DNA of 64,000 nt, taken from positions 124,001 through 188,000 of the forward strand of contig NZ_BMLW01000011.1 in NCBI RefSeq assembly GCF_014645515.1. The letters run 5' to 3'. This document shows, in pieces, positions 55,073-62,954 of the stretch (its first letter is position 1; every line of letters starts with the position of its first letter). The position numbers were made by a program, and so were the translations under genes. The notes under the pieces were generated by a model, which saw only the letters and a program-made list of their open reading frames with translations, made no database searches and was not told where the DNA came from. The DNA is from Oceanobacillus neutriphilus (GTDB lineage Bacteria > Bacillota > Bacilli > Bacillales > Amphibacillaceae).

Positions 55073-55750
55073 TCACCCTCTTATCATTCGAACATACTGC
55101 CGTTTGTCATCATCACGAATAACAGCTCCCTCATCTGCTAAATCATTGCGTAATATAGCAGCTTCTTTTTCATCATCTTCCTTTAGCGCCTTTTCTCTTG
55201 CTAAAAGCAGGCTGTTCATCGAAGCCGGGAAATCAGGATGCTCCGGAACCCAGCGCTGATAATCAGATTGATAAGGATCCTGAGGCTTCCAGGGAAACCG
55301 GTGTTCCAAAAAAGCAGCTTCTATTTCAAGTGGCTTTACATCCGTTTGTGCACGATACAGTTCTTCCCCTTTTTGACCTAAAACGACAATATCTTTTCTA
55401 TCCATATAAATTGCCGAAATTTCACTTTTTTGCAATTGTACTTCTTTATCATACTTCTTCATTGTAACTTCTTGATCAGTAATCGTCATTCTTAATGATT
55501 CACTAAAGGCATACAGTGCAAAAAGAATTCCCGCAATCAAACCAACAATTACGCCGATAATAGATACCCAGGAGCTATTCCAGGATACGATCCATTCAAA
55601 GAACGGACCAAACGGAACAAAAGGAACCTTAATCAGCCAGCTCGAGATAATTTGAATAAACCAGCCAATAATTGCTCCAAGAAGCGGACCACCTATAATA
55701 ATAATCGCTTTATCAAGCTTTGATAAACCAAGTACGGTTTCAATTTTCAT
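55073..55750 (-). CDS. yqeB: YqeB-like membrane protein
   Basis: The 225-residue protein has two membrane segments (about 15-35 and 55-85, IIGVIVGLIAGILFALYAF) and a conserved cytosolic half (EISAIYMDRKDIVVLGQKGEEL, PYQSDYQRWVPEHPDFPASM), as in the uncharacterised YqeB family. The ATG at 55750 is used because GAGGAG lies ten bases before it. Six bases after its stop the TetR gene starts. Confidence 0.8.
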   Translation of the reverse strand: MKIETVLGLSKLDKAIIIIGGPLLGAIIGWFIQIISSWLIKVPFVPFGPFFEWIVSWNSSWVSIIGVIVGLIAGILFALYAFSESLRMTITDQEVTMKKYDKEVQLQKSEISAIYMDRKDIVVLGQKGEELYRAQTDVKPLEIEAAFLEHRFPWKPQDPYQSDYQRWVPEHPDFPASMNSLLLAREKALKEDDEKEAAILRNDLADEGAVIRDDDKRQYVRMIRG

Positions 55751-55977
55751 GTTTTTCATTCTCCTCTGCACAAATATCATAAGCAATTTTTGATCGGTTA
55801 ATTAAATTTTAACATGATCAATCAATTTATTCCAGTAAAGATAATACAAATGGTATTTTGGAAGTTAGTAATAGACTGATAAAATTTCAGCCTGATAATG
55901 GATATGTTTTATGTTTTAATTCACTTAAACAGGGAAAATACGTAGTAGAACAACATTAATGGAAGGGATGATTATTC

Positions 55978-56133
55978 ATGAGAAATACACAATATCAGCC
56001 AGCAAAAAAAAGAGACATTGCGGACGCTCAAGAGGTCCACTACTCTAAAGAATTTAAGCAGGCAGATATTGCCGGCGGCTTTCGGAAATCCCGGGTTAAT
56101 GAGGCAAAATCTGAGAACCCTAATTTAAAATAA
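55978..56133 (+). CDS. Small hydrophilic protein, 51 residues
   Basis: ATG at 55978 after GGAAGGGATG; sequence MRNTQYQPAKKRDIADAQ to SKEFKQADIAGGFRKSRVNE, no Cys and no membrane segment, with charge and A/Q/N content like small spore or stress proteins (YfhD-type). No family assigned. It is followed by a bidirectional terminator at 56173 which it shares with the next minus-strand gene. Confidence 0.65.
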   Translation: MRNTQYQPAKKRDIADAQEVHYSKEFKQADIAGGFRKSRVNEAKSENPNLK

Positions 56134-56172
56134 TAAGTATTTACTTCTTTAACAATATAATATAAAGCTTTT

Positions 56173-56228
56173 AAAAAGAAGCTGTCATCAAATGCTTAAC
56201 TTGCATTTTGATGACAGCTCCTTTTTTC
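56173..56228. terminator. Bidirectional terminator
   Basis: AAAAAGAAGCTGTCATC and GATGACAGCTCCTTTTTT arms, between the small plus-strand gene and the convergent permease gene. Confidence 0.85.
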
Positions 56229-56933
56229 TTAACGCCTATTCACTATAGTAATTTTCCTCATAAACGGGAAACCTATCAGATAAAGCACAATACCAATTAA
56301 AAATATCATCACAAAAGTCATAATTGTAACATTGGTGAAGAGGTCAACAGCTGATTGAATCATCCAGCCCTCAAAGACCCCATATAGTATAACAACCAGC
56401 AGAACTCCTAATAAACTCCCTGCACCTGCCAGACCGGTACGGTAAAAAATTAATCCAATTAAATATAATAGTGCCATAATAAAAAACATCACAAGTGTAT
56501 CTACTACAATCCGCATCACCCAGTTATCTGTTAATAGCATCGCTGGATGAACATAAATATAGTTTGTAATCCCGACCGCCCTGAACATCCATTCGGTTAC
56601 CTGCTGAAGGGTGCTTCCTAAAAATGCCATAGTAAAAGAGTAAGCCGCGATAAAATATAAATGCATAAGATACATGTTCTTACGGGTTGCTCCCATCTTT
56701 AATCCAAATGGAACACTGTTTTTCACGAGCAGAACTCCCACAACACCTACATTAAAATAAGTTCCAAATGGGATAGCGAAATACATTTTAAAATCATCGA
56801 CAGCTCCTAGTAATAAATAACAGATAATAGCTGATGCCATAATACACCCTATAAAAATAGCAAAAAAGATTTTAGCTGTACGAATTACTTCCGTCGAATA
56901 AGCGTAAAACATACCTTTTATTTGATTGTTCAT
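56229..56933 (-). CDS. ABC-2-type permease subunit of a YtrA-like operon
   Basis: The 234-residue protein has six hydrophobic segments (FFAIFIGCIMASAIICYLLL to MTFVMIFLIGIVLYLIGFPF) and no ATPase motifs. It starts three bases after the ATPase gene's stop, so it is the membrane half of that exporter. Substrates in such GntR/ABC operons are often antibiotics or envelope stress compounds. Confidence 0.8.
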   Translation of the reverse strand: MNNQIKGMFYAYSTEVIRTAKIFFAIFIGCIMASAIICYLLLGAVDDFKMYFAIPFGTYFNVGVVGVLLVKNSVPFGLKMGATRKNMYLMHLYFIAAYSFTMAFLGSTLQQVTEWMFRAVGITNYIYVHPAMLLTDNWVMRIVVDTLVMFFIMALLYLIGLIFYRTGLAGAGSLLGVLLVVILYGVFEGWMIQSAVDLFTNVTIMTFVMIFLIGIVLYLIGFPFMRKITIVNRR

Positions 56934-56936
56934 GGA

Positions 56937-57794
56937 TTATGCTCCTTTCTTCTTCTCCGTTAAATGAATCATTAATTCCTGGACTGGTACACCCTCTACT
57001 TCAAGGCCTGCAGCAGCTGCTTCTTTTTTGCTGCCAAAAGCATAGGCCATGGAGCTGCCGGCTAAGTCATTACGCTGAATAATTTCTTTATCCGCTAAAA
57101 AGGCATCTACCTGCTCCTTTGGTCCGGAAATTGCAATTGTTTTTGCCCGCAAATCTTCTGCGCTTTCCTGTAAAATAACAGTACCTTCCCTTAAAATAAT
57201 GACTTCCTCGAACATTAAACTGACCTCATCAATTAAATGTGTCGAAAAGATAATTGTCCGCGGATTTTCCTGATAGTCCTCCAATAATATTTCATAGAAC
57301 TTTTTCCGGGAAGGAGCATCCATGCCGATATAAGGTTCATCAAATACCGTAATTGGCGCTCTGCTCGCTAACCCTGCTGTAATACCTAATGCAGACTCCA
57401 TTCCTTTGGATAATGTCTTTATCTTAGCTGATTGCTTTAAATTAAAAATCTCTAATAATTCCTCTGCCATTTCCTGATCCCAATTTGGATAAAAGTAAGA
57501 ATAGATCTTCAATACTTGTTTTATCTTCAGTTCTGGACTGAAATTATTTGCTTCTTTAATCAAACAGATGGATTCTGTTAACCGCTGGTTATCAAAAGGG
57601 ATCTCTCCATCAATAGAAATACTGCCTGCCGATGCTAAAATCTGTCCGCTTAGAATATCCATAAATGTCGTTTTTCCCGCTCCATTTCTCCCTAATAAGC
57701 CATAAATTTTATTCTCCTCTAAAGTAAGGGAGACCTGATCCAAAGCATAACTTTCTCCATAGTTTTTACTTAACTGATCTACTTTAATTTCCAT
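56937..57794 (-). CDS. ABC transporter ATP-binding protein
   Basis: The 285-residue ATPase has Walker A GLLGRNGAGKTTFMDIL, a signature-like LSKGMESALGITAGLASRAP, Walker B ITVFDEPYIGMDAPSR and H-loop IIFSTHLIDEVS. The ATG at 57794 follows GGAGGATG with suitable spacing and overlaps the regulator's end by 11 bases. It forms the exporter with the permease encoded downstream. Confidence 0.9.
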   Translation of the reverse strand: MEIKVDQLSKNYGESYALDQVSLTLEENKIYGLLGRNGAGKTTFMDILSGQILASAGSISIDGEIPFDNQRLTESICLIKEANNFSPELKIKQVLKIYSYFYPNWDQEMAEELLEIFNLKQSAKIKTLSKGMESALGITAGLASRAPITVFDEPYIGMDAPSRKKFYEILLEDYQENPRTIIFSTHLIDEVSLMFEEVIILREGTVILQESAEDLRAKTIAISGPKEQVDAFLADKEIIQRNDLAGSSMAYAFGSKKEAAAAGLEVEGVPVQELMIHLTEKKKGA

Positions 57795-58161
57795 TAGCTT
57801 CATCCTCCCGGTTAAGCATATTGATCAACTCTTGCCTATCCATTTCCAGCTTCTGTGCTTCTCTTTTCATTGGAAGTAAATAATTTTCATAAAATGTCTG
57901 TTTTCTTTTTTCAATCACAATTCCTTTTGCTTCATCTGTTACAAACATGCCAACGCCCCGTTTCTTTAACAAAATACCTTCTGAGACAAGCTCATTGATT
58001 CCTTTACCGGCAGTTGCCGGATTAATCTGATAAAATTTAGCAAACTCATTTGTGGAAGGTGCACGTTCTCCTCCATTTAATGAGCCGTCTATAATAGAAT
58101 CTTCAATTTGTTCTTTTATCTGCAGAAAAATCGGTTTGTTTTCATCCAATTCCTTTTTCAT
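57784..58161 (-). CDS. GntR-family regulator (YtrA-like)
   Basis: The 125-residue regulator has a winged-helix domain (PIFLQIKEQIEDSIIDGSL, PSTNEFAKFYQINPATAGKGINELV, ILLKKRGVGMFV) and only a short C-terminal dimerisation helix, as in the YtrA subfamily. It heads the exporter operon and probably represses it. I use the ATG at 58161 after AAGGGATGAGG. Confidence 0.9.
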   Translation of the reverse strand: MKKELDENKPIFLQIKEQIEDSIIDGSLNGGERAPSTNEFAKFYQINPATAGKGINELVSEGILLKKRGVGMFVTDEAKGIVIEKRKQTFYENYLLPMKREAQKLEMDRQELINMLNREDEANGN

Positions 58162-58418
58162 TAGCCTCATCCCTTAATTGGTTAATTACTTATGTAACTA
58201 ACCCTATAACATAAATTTTAAAAAGTCAACGTGTTATTTGTAAATAATAATCTGTTTTTTTCAGGAATCCTTATGTACAAAGGATTTCACCTGTTTAAAT
58301 TTTATTTTCAGAAAGCACTATTCTACAGAGGTAAGATAGTTAATAAACGTCCGTTGATGTTTTATTCACAAAAAAATAAGACCAGGTAAAAGTACCCCGA
58401 TCTTATTGTTTCGTTCTA

Positions 58419-59474
58419 TTATGCCTCTACCATTTCTGACTGTACATAATGATAAACTAAATTCTCCGTGTGCTTGAGAGACGATTCATGTGTACGTTCA
58501 AATGCATGCGATGCATCAATTCCCGGGCCAATCAGTCCATGAATGACATCATGGCCGGCATGAATGGCTGCGGATGCATCGGATTGGTAATAAGGATAAA
58601 TATCTAATTTATACTTAATTTCGTTGGCTTTCGCAATTTCTGTGAGATGATTGCGGAGACCGTAATGGTATGGACCTGAAGCATCCTTTACGCAAATCGA
58701 TACTGTATATTCATCCGTTCTTTGGCCATCCCCGATAGCTCCCATATCTACTGCTAAGTATTCTACTGTTTCCGGGGGAATATTAGAGTTGCCGCCATAG
58801 CCGATTTCTTCATTATTCGAGAAGAGGAAATGCGTTGTATATGGCAGTTCCTTTTGATCCGCTACCAGCTTTTCAATCACTTTGATCAGGATAGCAGCAC
58901 TTGCTTTATCATCCAAATGCCGGGATTTAATAAAGCCGGACTCTGTTTTTTCCACCCGCGGATCAAAGGAGATGAAATCACCAATTTCAATACCCAGATT
59001 TCGGGTATCTTCCTCACTCTTCACCACTTCATCAATACGTACTTCCATATTTTCTGTATCTCTTTTCAGCTCACCGGCTTTTCGATATACATGGACAGCA
59101 GTTTGGTGCATTAAAATGGTACCTGTAAATTTTTCTCCGCTTACTGTATGAATGGTACAGTATTCCCCTTCCACAAAGTTAAGCGGGAAGCCGCCAATGA
59201 CTTGCAATTTTAAGCGGCCATCTGATTTTATTTCTTTGACGATAGCACCTAATGTGTCTACATGCGCTGTCAGGAAGCGATGTTTAGACGTATTTGTCCC
59301 CGGCAGTGTTGCGATCAGACCGCCTTTCCGGTTTCTTTTCGTCTCCACATTGCTTTTCTCCAGCCGCTGTTCAATAAATTGAATCGCATCCTTCGTGTAG
59401 CCGGACGGGCTTGGTATGGTAACCAAATCTTTAATTAATGACATTGTTTCTTCCGTATTGGGAAAACTACTCAT
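58419..59474 (-). CDS. M42-family metallopeptidase (aminopeptidase)
   Basis: The 351-residue dinuclear-metal peptidase has metal ligands in FLTAHVDTLGAIV, KSRHLDDKASAAILIK, SNNEEIGYGGNS and EYLAVDMGAIGDG, and a C-terminal His in GIDASHAFERTH. It is like the YsdC/YtoP/YhfE group of glutamyl or deblocking aminopeptidases, cytosolic, with large complexes usual in the family. ATG follows GGGGGATAATA. A lone gene with no partner on this strand. Confidence 0.9.
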   Translation of the reverse strand: MSSFPNTEETMSLIKDLVTIPSPSGYTKDAIQFIEQRLEKSNVETKRNRKGGLIATLPGTNTSKHRFLTAHVDTLGAIVKEIKSDGRLKLQVIGGFPLNFVEGEYCTIHTVSGEKFTGTILMHQTAVHVYRKAGELKRDTENMEVRIDEVVKSEEDTRNLGIEIGDFISFDPRVEKTESGFIKSRHLDDKASAAILIKVIEKLVADQKELPYTTHFLFSNNEEIGYGGNSNIPPETVEYLAVDMGAIGDGQRTDEYTVSICVKDASGPYHYGLRNHLTEIAKANEIKYKLDIYPYYQSDASAAIHAGHDVIHGLIGPGIDASHAFERTHESSLKHTENLVYHYVQSEMVEA

Positions 59475-59670
59475 TATTATCCCCCTTGTAAAATTAAGTT
59501 ATATTTAATAGTCTACTACAGTTTACCAGAAAAAGCATTGTCATCAATTGTTCATAGTTTATAAAAATGTGATTATTTTATTTGGATTAGACTTGTTACT
59601 CGCCTTATTCTTTTGTAAGCTTAAGTTTGAAGAAATTATATTTAATTCAATGAAAAGGAGAAAAAACATT

Positions 59671-60231
59671 ATGAAAAAACTTACAGGAGCTTTAGCTCTA
59701 GTTACCTTATTATTTATATTCAGTGCGAGCCCTGCCTTTGCACATACACATCTTGATACATCCGATCCAGAGGACGGGTCAACAGTAACAGAAGCTTTAG
59801 ATAGTATTACACTAAATTTTGAAACAGTGATTGAAGAAAGTGCTGTATTGGAGTTACAGAAAGAGGATGGAACGGAGATTACGCTTGATAATATTACTGT
59901 GAATGATGATGAATTATCTGCTGATGTTACAGAGCCTTTAGAAAATGGAGCATATACCCTCAGCTGGGATATTATTGGCGTGGATGGTCACCCTATGGAG
60001 GATTCCCTTTCATTTGATGTGGACATAGAGGAAACAGTGTCTGAAGAAACTACAGAAGGACAGAAAGATGAGGATGCAGCTGAAGATCAGGCTGATGAAA
60101 ACGAAGCCGCTTCTGAAAGTGATGTTCAAGACACATCTGAGGATAGTAATTCAAATACCCTGTTAATTACTATTTTGCTTGTTGCAATTATCGCTGTTGT
60201 AGCCATTGTATTACTAAAAAGGAAGAAGTAA
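59671..60231 (+). CDS. CopC-domain copper-binding membrane protein
   Basis: The protein has a signal peptide (MKKLTGALALVTLLFIFSAS-PAFA) and the mature N-terminus starts HTHLDTSDPEDGS, where the N-terminal His binds Cu(II) in CopC proteins. The domain continues to WDIIGVDGHPMEDSLSF with the second His. A 50-residue acidic linker follows, then a C-terminal membrane anchor (LLITILLVAIIAVVAIVLL). ATG at 59671 follows AAAGGAG; the frame's long upstream extension is ignored. It works with the CopD-like protein encoded next. Confidence 0.9.
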   Translation: MKKLTGALALVTLLFIFSASPAFAHTHLDTSDPEDGSTVTEALDSITLNFETVIEESAVLELQKEDGTEITLDNITVNDDELSADVTEPLENGAYTLSWDIIGVDGHPMEDSLSFDVDIEETVSEETTEGQKDEDAAEDQADENEAASESDVQDTSEDSNSNTLLITILLVAIIAVVAIVLLKRKK

Positions 60232-60234
60232 TGT

Positions 60235-61335
60235 ATGTTCTATCTAACCATCTTAACGGAAACATTCTTATATCTTTGTCTTGCCTTTTTAGCAGGAAGC
60301 TTTCTGATCAGATTGCTTCCTGCCACTTCTTCTATTAAGATCAAAGTGTCCTCCAACCTGCAGCTGGCAGCGATTTGGGGTATTGCCTTATTTGCATTTA
60401 TTCCGCTCATTCAGCTAATTAGCCATATTGCCAAGCGGACTTCATTAGGCTCTGGCTTTGAAACTGTCTTATTATCCTTTCGCATTGGAAATGCCTGGTT
60501 ATTCTTATTTATTATTTGCGTTCTTTTCAGTGTTTATATTGCATTTGTTAAAGATACAAGCAGTAAACAAACGGCATGGACTGGGGTTATTTTCACAGCT
60601 CTGACGGCAATTGGAGTTGGCTGGGCCAGTCATGCAGGGTCATTCGAAGGGGTGCCGGGAGCAGTAACGCATTCGGTTCATATGTTTGCGGTAAGTGCCT
60701 GGGTTGGAACTTTGATCATGGTCAGCTGGTTGGCACCAAAATCTATTGACTGGCTGCGTTTTATAAAATATTATCATCCGTTTGCGTTGATCTGCTTTGT
60801 CATAGTCGTTCTCAGTGGTATTCTATTAGCACAATTCACTGTTGACTTGAGACAATATGGTGATGCTCTCCTCGTTTCTTATGGACAGAGCTTATTTTTA
60901 AAACAATTATTTATTATCCCGTTATTGCTATATGCCATATTTAACGGGATTTGGATGAAACGGCGTTTACAGGCTGATGCATCCTTTCAGGCACAGCCCT
61001 GGATACGGGTGGAATTCTTTATTATTTTATTCATCTTATTGCTGACAGGTATTATGAATGAGCAATCACCGCCGCTTCATATTGAAAATCTTGTCGAGCA
61101 CAGCGGTTATGCTCCAATATTGAATATGTTTTATGATGGATCTATGGATGGCGCAGGAATAAATTTAGTATTCGACGGATCTGTTTTCTTCTTTATCGGC
61201 TTAGCTGCAATATGTCTTTCGGTCAGCATCTACATTTTTAAAACGAAGAGACATCCCGCACTTTCTTTTCTGGCATCGCTTCTCTTTGTCATAATGGGAT
61301 ACTTTGCTTTTATTCAAAGTATTGTAGTTGGATGA
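60235..61335 (+). CDS. CopD-domain copper transport membrane protein
   Basis: The 366-residue protein has about nine membrane segments, including AVTHSVHMFAVSAWVGTLIMVSWL, HPFALICFVIVVLSGILLAQ and SLFLKQLFIIPLLLYAIFNG, as in CopD/YcnJ. In B. subtilis YcnJ the CopC and CopD parts are one chain; here they are two genes, separated by three bases. It probably imports copper under limitation. ATG after GGAAGAAG; the terminator at 61352 ends it. Confidence 0.88.
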   Translation: MFYLTILTETFLYLCLAFLAGSFLIRLLPATSSIKIKVSSNLQLAAIWGIALFAFIPLIQLISHIAKRTSLGSGFETVLLSFRIGNAWLFLFIICVLFSVYIAFVKDTSSKQTAWTGVIFTALTAIGVGWASHAGSFEGVPGAVTHSVHMFAVSAWVGTLIMVSWLAPKSIDWLRFIKYYHPFALICFVIVVLSGILLAQFTVDLRQYGDALLVSYGQSLFLKQLFIIPLLLYAIFNGIWMKRRLQADASFQAQPWIRVEFFIILFILLLTGIMNEQSPPLHIENLVEHSGYAPILNMFYDGSMDGAGINLVFDGSVFFFIGLAAICLSVSIYIFKTKRHPALSFLASLLFVIMGYFAFIQSIVVG

Positions 61336-61351
61336 TGCATTTATATAACAT

Positions 61352-61392
61352 AAAAAAGCATGTGTCCTTTTATTACAGGACACATGCTTTTA
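61352..61392. terminator. Bidirectional terminator
   Basis: AAAAGCATGTGTCC and GGACACATGCTTTT arms, between the copD-like gene and the convergent 3D-domain gene. Confidence 0.9.
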
Positions 61393-61393
61393 T

Positions 61394-62707
61394 TTATCTT
61401 TCCAATATCGTTACTTTAACATCTTTTCTTCCCCAGCTGTGTGCTTGAGATGTATCTGAGTAGAAAACATCAATTTTATTACCTTTAATTGCTCCGCCAG
61501 TATCTCGTGCTACAGCTACTCCATAGCCTTCCACTTCGACAATACTGCCGAGCGGAATAACACTTGGGTCAACTGCGATTACTTTTGCGCCCGGATTTTG
61601 TTTTAAATCAAATCCAGTTGAAGTAATTCCGGTACATCCGGAACAATCAGCCGTATATGCTGTTGATGATACTGTAAATGATTTTCCAGAGCTCTGCGCG
61701 TCTTTCTCTGCTACTGTTTCTTCTTTAACCTTTTTTTCTTCATTGCTTGAGCTCTTCTCTTCTTTTGGCTCTGAAGCTTTTTCTTTAGGTTCTTCCTTAG
61801 GAGCTTCTTCTTTTTCAGCTTCCTCTTCAGAATCTTTTGTTATTGTTTTTGCTGCTACACTTGTTTCTTTTTCCTGATGTATTTTTACTTCTTCTTCCGC
61901 CGCTGCTTTTTCCTCAGCTTCTGCAAGCTTAGCTGCTTCTTCTTCTTTTACTTTTTCCTCTTCAGCAGTAATATCCGCTTGTATGTCAGATTCCAAAGAT
62001 GCCAATTGAGAATCAGTAATCTCCAGCTCTGCAACAAGTGATTCTAAATCAGACTGCTTCGTTTCCAGTTCATCTTTTTGTGCATTACTATCTGCCAATG
62101 CCAGTTCAACACTCTCTTTTGCAGATGCCTGCTCATCTTTTAAATCATTCAAATCAGCCATCTTGTCTACTTCTTCTGAACGCTTATCCTCTAAGGAAGC
62201 TATATCTTCCTCCTGCTGTTCAATCAATGATGCATCTGAATCCGCAATTTTATTGACTGCATTTGCCCGGGAAATAAAATCTTCAAAGCTCTGTGCACCG
62301 AAGAGCACCTCTAAGTAATTAATGTCCCCACCGGAATGCTGAACAGATTTCATACGGTCTTTTAATATTTCAAAACGTTCCTCAATCTTGTCTTCAAGCT
62401 CTGTCATTTCATCTTCTAATACAAAAATATCTTCTAATAAAGCATCAATCTGTTGATCTGTTTCATCAATCGCCTGCTGCTTTTCTTCTAATTCTGCTTC
62501 TGTACTTGCAATTTCACTCTTTAACTGCTCCAATTCTTCTAACACTGAAGCAATTTGTTGCTCAGAATCAGACAACTCCGTCTTGACTTCTGAACGCTGA
62601 TCACGAACTCCCTCGAGATCATCAGCAGTTTCTGCTTGAACTGGTACAATACTGGAACTCATGAAACCAACTACCATTACTATTGCTAGCAAAAATGATT
62701 TCTTCAA
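61394..62707 (-). CDS. Coiled-coil / 3D-domain cell-wall hydrolase (YocH-like catalytic domain)
   Basis: The 437-residue secreted protein has signal peptide (LAIVMVVGFMSSSIVPVQA), a PcsB-type coiled coil (about 27-260) with SVQHSGGDINYLEVLFGAQS, the same loop as in the CwlO-like protein, a Lys/Glu-rich linker (~265-345), and a 3D domain with three Asp: TAYTADCSGCTGITSTG, VIAVDPSVIPLGS and ARDTGGAIKGNKIDVFY. 3D domains are lytic transglycosylase-like. Thus the coiled-coil front has been combined with a different enzyme. A WalR-type promoter precedes it. Confidence 0.9.
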   Translation of the reverse strand: MKKSFLLAIVMVVGFMSSSIVPVQAETADDLEGVRDQRSEVKTELSDSEQQIASVLEELEQLKSEIASTEAELEEKQQAIDETDQQIDALLEDIFVLEDEMTELEDKIEERFEILKDRMKSVQHSGGDINYLEVLFGAQSFEDFISRANAVNKIADSDASLIEQQEEDIASLEDKRSEEVDKMADLNDLKDEQASAKESVELALADSNAQKDELETKQSDLESLVAELEITDSQLASLESDIQADITAEEEKVKEEEAAKLAEAEEKAAAEEEVKIHQEKETSVAAKTITKDSEEEAEKEEAPKEEPKEKASEPKEEKSSSNEEKKVKEETVAEKDAQSSGKSFTVSSTAYTADCSGCTGITSTGFDLKQNPGAKVIAVDPSVIPLGSIVEVEGYGVAVARDTGGAIKGNKIDVFYSDTSQAHSWGRKDVKVTILER

Positions 62708-62860
62708 TTCTTTTCCCCCTGTTCCTGCATCACTACTACATAGGTCTCTCTCTTAAAAAAGCATGATAGCCCTTTTTATTATGCAGTTTTGTGAATCATA
62801 GGATAAATTTAACACAATATAAATTCCTAGTGCAGTGTAACATCTGGAGATTGCAGAAAG

Positions 62861-62877
62861 ATTATCGAAATATTACA
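62861..62877 (-). promoter_or_regulatory. WalR-type box and -10 of the 3D-domain gene
   Basis: TGTAATATTTC is followed by GATAAT on the minus strand (62861-62877), the same 11 bases as in front of the CwlO-like gene. The -35 region is weak (GTGATA). The pairing of yocH-like and cwlO-like genes fits the known WalR regulon. Confidence 0.6.
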
Positions 62878-62954
62878 GTTTTGTATCACCCCAAGAGGAA
62901 AAAGCTGTCCAAGCCTGTCATACGAATGCTTTCAAGTATAATATTACAATCCAG

